Below, piece after piece: positions 21,854-31,896 of a stretch of 64,000 bases of DNA. Under the pieces are notes generated by a model. It was not told the origin of the DNA. It did not search any database and worked only from the letters and a program-made list of their open reading frames with translations. The first letter of the stretch is position 1. Every line of letters begins with the position of its first letter. Position numbers and translations under genes: made by a program. The stretch lies in contig QJPP01003488.1 in the NCBI GenBank assembly GCA_003996215.1, positions 1 through 64,000 on the forward strand, given 5' to 3'. The stretch comes from Jaltomata sinuosa (taxonomy: Eukaryota; Streptophyta; Magnoliopsida; Solanales; Solanaceae).

Positions 21854-24800
21854 ATGGGGCTGACATTCACCAAGCTTTTCAGCCGGCTTTTCGCCAAGAA
21901 AGAAATGCGAATTCTCATGGTTGGACTTGACGCAGCTGGTAAGACCACTATATTGTACAAGCTCAAGCTGGGCGAGATCGTCACTACTATTCCTACCATT
22001 GGTATGTACTTCACTTACATTCACATCTGTGCTTACAAATTAACAGTTCAACTCTAATGTATAACTTCCAAAAATTGCATCTAAAGTACCTCTGCTGCAT
22101 AAAGTATTGAAAGAATAACTTTAGAAATTCATAAACGTAAGCTATGGTGGATTTTTCTTTCCTCAAAGGAGAATCCTTTATAGGTGAATAATGAGTCTGC
22201 TGAAACTCTAGAATTTTAGATAAATAATTGTATCAATTTTGAAGCTTAATTTGAATGTTAGCATTTATTCATTGTATGACTGGTTACAAATGGCATTATA
22301 AGTCACATTTGAATTAAAATTAATATTAATATCATCTTTTATCATAATCTGTTGATATATATCACAAAAAGGATACACATGGACATCTGGTGCATAGAGT
22401 AGAGGTATGCATATAACCCTTAAGAAGCCTAAAATTCTTTAGGGAGAAATTCTACAGCTTGGTTTTTTATGATTAAAAACTTTGAGCTGGGGGTCTATCG
22501 GAAACAGCCTCTCTACCTCACTCTGAGGTAGTGGTATGGACTGCGTACACTCTACCCTCCCCAGACCCCACTGTGTGGGAATATACTGGTTATGTTGTTG
22601 TTGTTGTTGTTTTTCTATGATTAAAAAACTAAGAAAACACGTCATGCTCTATTTGGGGCTCTGACATGAAAGATTAAATCAGATTATGCTAATTAAGCTC
22701 TATTGTCTACCAGGTCAACATTTTATAATAGAATGCGGTTAATTTTTTCGTTTTTTGGGGATAACTTGGAAGTAGGAAATTATTTATGTTATTCTAATGC
22801 ATTTTTTGTTTTTAAGATGAGCAAGTTGTTTGTAATTCTTAGAATTTTTTTTCAGTAAATGCACCCAAAAGAGAGCCTTTCTTTTATGAACTAAAAGCAG
22901 GAAGTACGTTCTGTTTCTTGTATGCTCTTGTTTTCACTTGTTGAAAGTGTTGTTGTGAATTGATAATCAGCCCTGTTGCTAGCTTAATCTAAACTCTGTA
23001 ATTGTATGCTTATAATTTTACTGCTTGGATGTGCTGTCAATAATAATTGATAATTTGCAGGTTTCAATGTGGAAACTGTTGAGTACAAGAACATCAGCTT
23101 CACTGTTTGGGATGTCGGGGGTCAGGACAAGGTATAGATGTTTTTAGTGTTTAAAGAATCTAAGTTAATATAGAGTTTAATATTTGCTTGTAATAAACGG
23201 GTAGTAAGACTTTCTTTTCTTCGCTCTTCTTAGTTTTCCCTTTTCCCCGACTTCTGTGCCTCGTAGAATGAGGCCTTTGATTCAACTGCTTAACGCGTAG
23301 CCACTTTCTTTTCTTTCTTTCAGATTCGTCCATTGTGGAGGCACTATTTTCAGAACACTCAGGGTCTCATTTTCGTGGTTGATAGCAATGACAGAGACCG
23401 TGTTGTGGAGGCAAGAGATGAGTTGCATAGGATGTTAAATGAGGTAATAATTCTCTCACCACTTTTAACTGCTATTGTTTTTTTCCAGGAAATGAGATTC
23501 AGCTACTAAAGCTTTAAGCTGCATGACAAAAAAAATCTCTTTTGACTATTTTAAGTGAATAGTACTGAAATCTGTATTGTGTACTAATTTGCTCTTTAAA
23601 ACTGATGCCCGAACCCTTTGAAACTACTGCACAAGCATTTGCAACAGTTGTTTTCTTCAAGAGTGATTACAACTTGTGTTTGTGACACAGTATATACGTT
23701 GCTCAACTCTATGTCTTGGGTTAGCGTTCAAAACTTGACAGTTTTACGTCATTATATATGTCATCAAGATTTTTAAGAAGAAATTTTCCTTGCTTTGCCA
23801 CTTACCTTCTCCCAAAAAAAGTAAATTTCTCGCTTTAGCATGATCTTGTTTCTAAGTACAGATGATTTTGTGTCGTTTGAATTTATGGGTTAGGTTATGT
23901 ATTATAACTGACTGAAACATATCAACATTAGGTAATTAAGGTGGATCACAACGCACAGTGTGACAAAGTAATTTAATTTCTGTAAGATAAGTCCAAAAAT
24001 AGTTTTTTGATAAGGAGATCCAAAGCAGATAAAAAGTTAGTTTCGGTGACATGAGTAAATTATTTCACGGAATTTGGGTTGAATTATATTACTTTTTTTC
24101 TTTAATCTTATTTTAATCAAAGCTTGAATTACAACAATTACGCAAACTAAGAAATTAACTATTTTTTCTTTTTCCCCCCTTCTTATAAACTACTAAGTAA
24201 TCAGCTCTTGATTTGCCGAAAATTATTGAATGGACTGAATAATGGATCAAAGCTTGTGAGTATAAATTACTCTATCAGTTTCATTTTATGTGATTCTATT
24301 TTCTTATTAGTACCTTCCAGACAGAAGGGTGCCTTTTCATATTTTGAAACAATTTTACCATAAATTTCCTATTGTACCTTGGTGACAAGCTTCTATGGGC
24401 ACAAAAATCTCATGGCATATTTAAGAGCACAAGTTACAAAAGTCTTTCCTTTTTTAACTCTCCATACCAAGTCAAACTACCCATATAAATTGAAACATAG
24501 GAAGTACCATTTTTTTTTTTTGATAAAGCATAGGAAGTACTTTTTTCCCTCAATCTTGTTAGTTAAAGCTTGCTTAGCAATTATTAAAACTAAGAAATGA
24601 ACTATTTTTGCATTGCTTTTTCTTCTTTTTATAAACAACAAAGTTATAACTCTTAATTTGCTGAAAATCCCTGAACATGGACTAATAATAGATCAAAAAC
24701 TATGGATGAGAAAAAACTAAATACCTGTCATCCCTGAGATTAATCTTGGATATATAACTTCATTTTCAAAAAATCTTGAATATAACTTTTTTTTTTTTGA

Positions 24801-26875
24801 AATTGGTAAGTTTGTATTCTTCAGCATTACCTATATGCTGGCCACCTTCAAAGATTCATCACAAAATATTACAGAATTTCCTATCAATTCTACAATTTGA
24901 TCTACATCCACTATACATAGTTGTTTACCACAAAAGAGTAAAGATGCTAAAGAATTCCATTTTACTTTGTGAATGGAATTGGATCTATCTTCAAAACATC
25001 TTCCATTACTTTCTCTCCAAATAGACCACCATATACATGATGGTATCAACTTCCACCATCTCTTTTGAGTCTTGCTTCCCCCTCTTCTGATCCAACAGCT
25101 GAACAGATCAGATGTGTGCTCCTGCATGGTCCAACTGAGACTGGTAATGTTGAGAAAAAGTTTCCATAGAAGTGTTGTGAACTTGCAATGTAGGAAGAGG
25201 TGACTGTTTGTTTCCCCTGTTAGATTGCATAGAAAACATCTGAGTACCAGGGGGATTCCTTTTTTCTGTAGGACTTGTTGGGTCAGGCAGGCTCTTTTGA
25301 TTACTAACCAAGTGAAACATTTCACTTTTGTGGGAATTAAACCTCTCCAAATAGTCTTCCAATGATATTGAACACTTCTAGATCCCCCTTGTATCCCTCT
25401 CTTATAGGCATTGTTAACTGTGAACTTGCCATCCTTGTTGTGTTTCCAGATGTGAACACTTCCAATGTCTGTTGCATTTGTGTCAAGACTAGCACCCCCT
25501 GGTTGTCTTGGATATAACATAATTTGATGCAATTCAGAGTTCCTAAATGGAGCCTTCAGGATATTGACAAATTATGATTTTGAAATGGATTCTGGCTAAT
25601 GTGTGGTAATTTACCTTCTTTATTTTAATTAGTCCAACTTCAAAATCTTAATTTGGTAATTTTCTAATCTCATTTTCCTTAAGCTAATGTAGTTTTAATT
25701 TAGAGGGAGTTAATTTAGCTTGATATAATCTTTACTCTGATCCGCTTTTACAAAGTATGCCAAAAGTCTGATATTATACGCGAATAATCTGCATTATGTT
25801 ATAAATTTCTAAAACAAGGATGGAGGTACAGTATCAATGATCTCCCAGCTTTAATGAAGATAAAAGAAATGTCTCTGGTCCAAAGTAAAAGAAAACTGGA
25901 TAACTCTTGACGGTATTGACGACTCCTAATCCAATTCAATTTGTGGAGCTTCAAGTGGTGCCAAAGATGATGTTCCAGTGATTCTGAATTGTCAATATTT
26001 TTCTCTTGAACAAATGGAGTATGTCATATCGCTCAAGCCTTTTGCCCTTCTTTAATATGTTATATGTAGAATGTTATTGTCAGTAAGATGAATCTCATAA
26101 TTGAGACAGTTCATCAACTTTGATCCATTGTTGAATGTGACAGTTAATTACTTATGATTAACCATTAGTTGAAGTATCTAGAAGAGTTCTTGCTTGTCAT
26201 TTAATCAAACTGGCAGAGAAGTTGCAATACTTCACTTCATGTTTGCACTGGTCAACATATCATCCTATTTTTTCTTACAAAAGAGCACACACCGTAGGAG
26301 CAGGGAGTATTCTACGTGGAAACCACAGCACCCAAATGCTTTTGCTGTTCATAGCTCATGCTTACTATGCTCATAGCTACATTCACAAGTTATTAAAATT
26401 TAAATGACAAAGTGAAAGATAAACTGGGAATTCTATACTTAAGTTGGACTTTGCGGACTGACTGTGGAGTTTAATAGTTATTACTCTGTCCCAGGATGAG
26501 CTTCGGGATGCAGTGCTTCTTGTTTTTGCTAACAAACAAGATCTTCCAAATGCAATGAATGCTGCCGAAATAACTGATAAGCTTGGACTGCACTCTCTCA
26601 GGCAGCGTCACTGGTATGCCCCCTGCTAGCAGTTGTGACAGCTTCCCTTATTTCTGAAGGCACTAAATTTTGTCTTGGCTGCTTTCAGGTACATTCAGAG
26701 CACTTGTGCAACATCTGGAGAGGGGCTTTATGAGGGTCTTGATTGGCTTTCTAACAACATTGCTAACAAGGTACGTGTACACTTCCTAATTGATTAAATT
26801 GGGCTTGGATCTTTTCCTTTAGGTGTTGGGATCACCTTTTTGTGTGCTAATTGTTTCCTCTATTTACAGTCGTAA
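21854..26875 (+). CDS. ARF1: ADP-ribosylation factor, ARF1/ARFA1 class (6 coding exons)
   Basis: Small GTPase that recruits COPI coat and other effectors to Golgi membranes. Coding exons: 21854-22001, 23061-23131, 23324-23443, 26495-26613, 26689-26770 and 26870-26875. All introns are GT-AG, and the joined length is 546 nt (181 aa plus stop), the normal ARF1 length. Visible motifs: Gly2 for N-myristoylation and an amphipathic N-terminal helix ([14 protein letters not shown]); P-loop GLDAAGKT (24-31); switch I with Thr48; WDVGGQD (66-72) with catalytic Gln71; NKQD (126-129); CAT (159-161). The last exon holds only one codon and the stop (tcg taa), so the protein ends ANKS. Intron 4 is about 3.05 kb and, like intron 2, contains transposons, yet the coding sequence is undamaged. 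The start is fixed by the family N-terminus MGLTF. It stands alone, with no neighbouring cellular gene in the window. Confidence 0.97.
22482..22610 (+). mobile_element. TS-type SINE, 5' truncated, in ARF intron 2
   Basis: Contains ggtatggactgcgtacac, ctaccctccccagacccc and a (ttg)n tail (about 22593-22610), the hallmark 3' region of Solanaceae TS SINEs. It is flanked by the target-site duplication tatgattaaaaact (22468-22481) and tatgattaaaaaact (22616-22630, one extra A). The tRNA-derived head is mostly missing. It supports a Solanaceae origin of the window. Confidence 0.88.
24270..24504. mobile_element. Stowaway-like MITE in ARF intron 4
   Basis: Imperfect terminal inverted repeats: ctctatcagtttcatttt at 24270 and, on the other strand from 24504, cttcctatgtttcaattt. 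They are flanked by TA dinucleotides (24268-24269 and 24505-24506), the Stowaway target site. It is 235 bp long with no coding capacity. Its right edge was later hit by a tiny L1 insertion. Confidence 0.65.
24508..24528 (-). mobile_element. 21-bp ultra-truncated L1 insertion with 12-bp TSD
   Basis: cataggaagtac occurs at 24496-24507 and again at 24529-24540. Between the copies are only 21 bp: a T run followed by gataaag. On the minus strand this reads ctttatc plus poly(A), as expected for the very 3' end of a LINE inserted by target-primed reverse transcription. Confidence 0.8.
24787..25505 (-). pseudogene. 5'-truncated L1 LINE (zf-RVT end of ORF2) in ARF intron 4
   Basis: The minus strand is open for about 225 codons and encodes the C-terminal zinc-binding RT-associated domain of plant L1 ORF2: [16 protein letters not shown], then CFLC...SHLFLHC. 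It ends in a short 3' UTR and a 12-nt poly(A), seen as T at 24787-24798. A 13-bp target-site duplication with one mismatch abuts both ends: tcttgaatataac (24774-24786) and tcttggatataac (25506-25518). So the insertion is 719 bp and the first codons of the open frame, right of 25505, are host intron. RT and endonuclease domains are missing. It is inserted antisense to the ARF gene. Confidence 0.88.
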
Positions 26876-27150
26876 GGCAATGGGAGAGTTCTTGGGGGTT
26901 GATCCTGGATGCAGGCAGGTTTTTATCTAGTTTCTTTCCCCAAGTCAGTGTGGTTATGAACATTGTCTTGAAAGGCATTTTGCATCTTGTTAGGACTTAA
27001 TGAAATAGCTTTGTAATACAACGGTTGGATATATATGTAATGCTGTTTGTTTAGGTTCTAGCATACTTCCATAAATTTGTAAACAAAGACTAGTTCATTA
27101 ATGACGTTTTGTTAATGGTTAATGATTGTACTTCCTCTTTTTGCCCCTAA
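26876..27150 (+). other. Probable 3' UTR of ARF gene
   Basis: Follows the stop codon at 26873-26875. It contains aatgaaat (about 26999) and ttgtaatac/tatgtaatgct words (about 27012-27045) that fit plant near-upstream and far-upstream polyadenylation elements. The exact end is unknown. Confidence 0.55.
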
Positions 27151-27493
27151 TGTGAAGCTCTCTAATTTGCACTTTCGTCCCTTGAGAAACATAATTTTCA
27201 TCGTATCCTTGCTCTGACAAAAGTTGGCACTTGATCTATTTGCCTTGATTCTTGCTGAACTATCGCAACGTTGAAGCTCAACTTAAACTTCCCAATCTTT
27301 CTATTATCTTGTGTGTATATATTTTTGAGGAATTTCAGTGGTTATAAGTTGTGAACGATTGACGATCTAACACGAAATCTTATACATGAATATAAGGTTG
27401 TAAAAGTTCACAATAAGAAGACAATGATTACACTGATTTCTGTTCATAAGCGGATCTTTCGGATTGTTTAACCTGAGAAACTCAATTTCAATC

Positions 27494-27785
27494 TCCTTTA
27501 GATAACGTTTTGATGGAGAAATATTCTTGTTGGGAGAAGAGAGGATTTATGCCTCATTTCCTTGCACTTAATGAAAATAATCATTCAGATTTCACTTATT
27601 GACAAGCCTAGCTTCTATCTCTTGCACACTTCCTTTAGATGACGTTTTGATGGAGAAAATATTGTTCATACGAATTAAAGAGAGGACTTTGGCCTTATTA
27701 TTTTCTTGCACTTAATGAAAGTTTGAATCTTAAGCATTTAAATTTCAGTTATTGAGAAACTTTTCTATCTCTTGCACACTTTCTT
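27494..27785 (+). repeat. Two-copy ~140-bp tandem duplication
   Basis: cctttagataacgttttgatgg (27496) and cctttagatgacgttttgatgg (27635) each start a unit. Each unit continues with agagagga, ttgcacttaatgaaa, ttcag, ttattgaca/gaaac and ctatctcttgcacacttt. The copies have several indels, so the duplication is not recent. Confidence 0.75.
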
Positions 27786-27891
27786 GAGAAGTTTTGAGAG
27801 TTCGGAACCTAAATGACAGAAAATAGGGAAATGGGCCTAAATAATGGCAAAAAAGAAGAAGAAAAAAACAGTATCTAAACTATACATACTG

Positions 27892-27990
27892 CAGTTATTT
27901 CATGCGCTATAAGTCACTTGGCTAATGGCACTGTGTAACGGTTGTTAGCTCTACAGTGACTGACTGACCATATAGCGCATGAAATAACTG
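27892..27990. repeat. 20-bp perfect inverted repeat with 59-bp loop
   Basis: 27892-27911 and 27971-27990 are exact reverse complements (cagttatttcatgcgctat plus a). Short further complementarity inside (agtcac/gtgact; cactgt/acagtg) could extend the stem. The function is unknown; a small fold-back element is the simplest reading. Confidence 0.85.
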
Positions 27991-28358
27991 CGCTACACGT
28001 CCCTAGTAAATCTCCCAGCCCCATTTTGCTTGAATTTTTTAAACTAACAATTTTTTTTTTTAAATTTTGTTGTCTTTTCTTCTTGTTGATTAGTTAATCA
28101 GTTATTTGTTGTTTAGTTTATTGTTAGTTAGTAATTTTAAACAATTAATTATGAATTCGCCAAACGTCACAAGTTGACTTATAATTTCTCTTTCAATATG
28201 TAAGAACTTTTATTTTTCACTTTTAATTTAGAATGTCAAACAAATTATTAAAAAAACGAATGAGAAAACTTTAGATAATATTTTTTAATAAGAAATAGAT
28301 ACGCCAAAAATATAATATTTACTTTAAATTATACAAGTTAATTACATATATGCAACCA

Positions 28359-28664
28359 TCAATGTGTCCCATAACCCTTATGCCTTGACTTATCTCTCAG
28401 ATTAAGGGTAATGCCATCTCCACTACCCACATCATCATGATCATCTCCATCTTGCTTCCTCTTAATAGTAGGATGTTCTAAGCCATGATAACGGGCTGAG
28501 CACGTCTACTTTTTCTCTTCTTTGGATTGATTGGGATTGACTTCCTACGACAACTTGTATGTGCCACTTTCACAAGATGTGTGTTGACATTGTCGGGGTC
28601 AACAGGAGCATCGACATCATTAGAATCATCATTATAAGAGTCTGTAGGCGCTGAATGATAACCT
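28359..28664 (-). pseudogene. Degenerate last exon of an unidentified repetitive-gene family
   Basis: After an acceptor-like site (tttttgtag|g on the minus strand at 28664) the minus strand reads an acidic and then basic stretch (YHSAPTDSYNDDSNDVDAP ... RRKSIPINPKKRKSRRAQP) ending in a stop. A second frame then continues (EHPTIKRKQDGDDHDD ... RHKGYGTH) to a stop at 28359-28361. The two frames together suggest one exon broken by a frameshift. The composition recalls the C-terminal tails of plant mobile domain (MAIN-like/PP7-like) proteins, but no catalytic or diagnostic domain is present, so the assignment is tentative. Confidence 0.4.
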
Positions 28665-29160
28665 ACAAAAACATATAAAAATGAGTACTAATTCAAACTA
28701 ATATTGAATGAATTAAATATTATTAAAAATTTAACATGTGCCTCGTTAGGATCTTGAACAGGGTCCTGATCGGGGTTCGAAGGAAGCTCCAAAATTTAAG
28801 TTAAAAGTAAGTACTAAGTTACACTAATATTGAATGAAACAAAATTTATTAAAAATTTAACTTTCTTCATGAGTGGATCGTGGGCGGTCTACTCGGCGGT
28901 ATCTTGGGCAGGGTACGTATGAAAGAAGCTATAAAACTTAATTTAAAAATAAGTACTAAGTTAAACTAATCAAACATATATTAAATGAATCAAATACTAT
29001 TTAAAGTCTAACATGTGTTTCGAAGGGATTCTGGGCGGTCCACTAGACGATCTCATGGGCGGTGTCCTGATCGAGGTCCGAAGAAATCTACAAAATTTAA
29101 GTTAAAAGAGTATATAATTTAAACTAATATTGAACATATATTAAAAGAATTAAAAGTGTC
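28664..29160 (-). repeat. Tandem exon-intron repeat, ~135-155-bp period
   Basis: Four units. Each has an AT-rich part (aatttaagttaaaa ... aactaatattgaa) followed by a GC-richer 55-80-bp part at about 28735-28790, 28866-28925 and 29012-29085. The GC-rich parts translate on the minus strand to related acidic/proline peptides (NPDQDPVQDPNEAHV; YPAQDTAE, stop, TAHDP; LDQDTAHEIV, stop, WTAQNP). Two units carry a stop. This looks like serial duplication of one small exon with its intron. Confidence 0.6.
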
Positions 29161-29166
29161 CAGTGA

Positions 29167-29761
29167 TGTTAGGTGAATTTATACTCTTTTTAGCCGTATT
29201 TTGCCCATGCTTATACTGTGGTTTGAGGATAATCTAGTTTAATACTCCTTACTTTTACTCAATTACATGATTTAGAGCTTATGGTAGGTGTTTTGTGCAT
29301 TGTAGGTGAAAAGACCTTTAAATCAACTAAGTATGGAGCGAAAATTGGACGAGCTCGCAATGTCAGGCCAAAAGCGAAGCTCTGGAGCTCGCTAGGCGAA
29401 GAGGGATAAAAAATAACTCCCCGCTGAAGTTTACACCCTGTTGGGTTCAAGAGGAAGGAGAGACAGAGAGCCTCGTGGCGGCAGAGGCAAGGCGAAGCCC
29501 ACTGCCTTGTGTCGCGAGGTAGGCCAGCCTTAGACACTCTAAGTCCTTTTTCAAACCTTCTCCCATTTTGATTTCGAGTCAAGAAAAAAATGGCTCGAAT
29601 TGTACGATCCCTCCGTAACCCCAAAATAAAAGGAGTGGTCTCGTAGTTCTTGGCATGTGAAGATGCATTATTAGGTGCTCCATTTTATTTTTCCATTGAG
29701 GTCGAACCTTAACCTGTGCTTGAGAGATAGATGTCCATACACTGATAAGGGATGTATGGAT
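29167..29761 (+). mobile_element. 5' LTR of Athila-like element 2, left part
   Basis: Probable LTR start TGTTAGGTGAATTTATACTC. It is interrupted at 29761 by a reverse solo LTR and resumes at 31897. The call rests on the PBS and gag found downstream at 33178-35512. The gagctcgc/gcgaagctc words at 29350-29410 are typical LTR filler. The 121-codon minus frame at 29259-29624 has no recognisable domain. Confidence 0.55.
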
Positions 29762-31896
29762 TGTCACGCCCCGAGGCTACCCCCTAGACGCAACACGGTG
29801 CTTAGTGTCACAAGTAACCCCAAGCTAACCCATGGCATGACATATCTATAAAATTTCAATTAAAACATGCAGCGGAAGCTAAAAACAATTTAATATCTAA
29901 AGTAGAGAAAAGCCCAAAAATGTCTGAATATCTGAAATATATAGGAGAGTATAATGAAGTCTGAAAACAACACTAACAACTCAAGCTGCAGGTAGTCTAT
30001 GTCTGAAAGCCTCTAACTGATATGAGTTGCTGGGACATGCCCCAAGCTAACTCTAACAAGACTGAAAATGGAAATAAGAAGACTGAAAAGTAAAGCATGT
30101 CTATCATCCTCGGACTGTGAGGACTCACCAATGAAGCTGCTGAGTACGGACTGAAAGTCGACTACGCACGGTCTCGATGCTGAGCGCCTAAACCTACATC
30201 ATAAAATGATGTAGCACAAAAGTATGCGTCAGTACTTCGAATGTACTGAGCATGCGGGATATGGACTAAACTGAACAACATAATAATTGAACGTGGAAAT
30301 GTATATACTGAAGCATAAACTTACAAGTAAGCTGAGATGCAATGAACAAATAAATATCATGAGTATATCACATGCTGAACTGAATAACTGAATATAAGGT
30401 CAATGCAACATGAGTCTGACTGTGGGAGACACTATTAACTGACATACCCCAAGTTGAGCTAACTATGGGGCTAACTATGGGGCCAACCTGTAACCCTGGA
30501 TGGAAGGGTGTTCATACCTTGCCAAGGGTACGAACAAGTCTGACGTGGATCCACTAAACTGATGTGCACAAGGGACAAAGGTAACCAACCTAATTTGACA
30601 GCTGACCCTTTTCTGACCTACAATGGTGCCGTAGTTCTGGGACTTGGGGACTGCTACTAAAGGTCTCAGCCTAATCTGACAGCTAAGCCTTCATCCCCTC
30701 GTCCACTCGGTACTAAGTCTACTCCCAACTGAATGTAAGCAATAATACAGCTGTAATACTGGATAGCTCAAATACTGATAAATAACTGAGAATGCAACAT
30801 ACATATACCGAAGAATATGGCATTCGAATTCTAAAGCATGATTGTATGACTAGTCTGCCTAACAAGCATAACTCATAAAATTTTGGAATTAACACAAACT
30901 AGGGTTTCTGAGTCTTATACATGAACTATACTAAATCTCCAAGAAACGTGTATTTAATACCATAGAAATTATAGCAACTGAAGTACAATGAATCCCTAAG
31001 ATTTAGGAATCCTAGGTCTGAACAATTCATGGAGAAGTTGAAAAACTGACTGAATTCTAGGGATCTAATGGGTGAAAGGAACCCACTAGTGAAATCCCAC
31101 ATACCTGGTGAAGAAACTACTAAAAAATCCTTGGGATTTTGGGGCTGAACTTGAAGAAGACCTCTGCTTGTTCTTGAGAGAAAACTGTCGCCCCTTTTGT
31201 TTCTTCTCTTTCTAAGTCTGATGATTTTAGGAGAATAGATATTTTAGGGTAATAATTGACTAATTTATTAGGCTTAGAGTAGTCAAAACACCGTAGCTTA
31301 GGCATTAAAAGACTTAGGAAAATTCTGGAATGCCCTTGAAAAATAAATAGAAAAGCTGCTGAAATTCGCGACTTAGGTTCCATGGATGGGTTCTACAGCT
31401 CGTGGAAAGTTCCACGGCTCGTGAAACCCTGTCGTGGTTTTCTGGTCCTGAAAGTTGAGCTACTGGAATGGGTTCCACGAGTTGGGTTCACGATTCGTGG
31501 AAACTTCCATGGGTCGTGGATCCCACTCGTGGTTCCTGGGCTAAAATCTCAAGGTTTCTGAAGATGGGTTCCACGAGTTGGGTTCACGACTCGTGGAAAC
31601 TTCCACGGGTCATAGACCCCACTCGTGAACCCTGGGGACTTAATACTGGGCTACTGGAAATTGTTCCCACGACTTGGGTTCACGACTCGTGGATCCTTCC
31701 ACGGGCCGTAGACCCCAATCGTGGTTCTTAGAGGAATCTTCAAGCTTTTGATTTAATTCCACGGGTCCAGTCCACGACTCGTGGAAACTTCCACGGGTCA
31801 TGGAACCGACTCGTGATTCTGGTTGACAGTTGGAATTTTTTTATTTCTTCTGGTTTTCTGAGCTAAGTCTGGGCTTGAAAGTTTTAGGGTGTTACA
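29762..31896 (-). mobile_element. Solo LTR 3, reverse (TGTAACACCC family)
   Basis: Reads TGTCACGCCCCG ... GGGTGTTACA on the + strand, so the LTR runs TGTAACACC...CGTGACA on the minus strand (2135 bp). No internal sequence is attached. The flanks are tggat (29757-29761) and taaat (31897-31901), which differ only by two G-to-A changes and are plausibly a decayed TSD. It is related to the truncated LTR at 60516-62835; for example, the 30050-30250 and 60740-60940 blocks align. It contains a tandem repeat array (31385-31830). Confidence 0.82.
31385..31830. repeat. Tandem ~95-bp repeat with GTCGTG motif
   Basis: About five units with the order gggttccacgagttgggttc, acgactcgtggaaacttcca, cgggtcgtggatccc. 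They start near 31385, 31468, 31563, 31660 and 31758. The + strand open frame 31468-31731 exists only because of the repeat (WVHDSWKLP recurs). The words are self-complementary (cacgactcgtgg), so single units can fold. Confidence 0.85.

Larger units (their letters stand above)
24093..24712 (+). repeat. Diverged ~170-bp direct duplication in ARF intron 4
   Basis: 24093-24262 and 24542-24712 share, in order, ttaatc/caatctt, aaagcttg, aactaagaaat-aactat, cttcttataaac, ctcttgatttgc-gaaaat and ggac-taatagatcaaa. The copies flank a MITE. Identity is moderate, so the duplication is old. The MITE probably inserted at or near the boundary. Confidence 0.65.
27151..28358. other. Intergenic DNA with short repeats, no supported gene
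   Basis: No ORF of note. It holds a two-copy tandem repeat (27494-27785), a 20-bp inverted repeat (27892-27990), and AT-rich sequence from 28040 to 28358. Confidence 0.6.

Noticed and set aside
29259..29624. 121-codon minus-strand frame near 29.4 kb
   Set aside because: No recognisable motif; falls in a probable Athila-like LTR.
31468..31731. 87-codon frame with repeated WVHDSWKLP
   Set aside because: Created by the ~95-bp tandem repeat in solo LTR 3.
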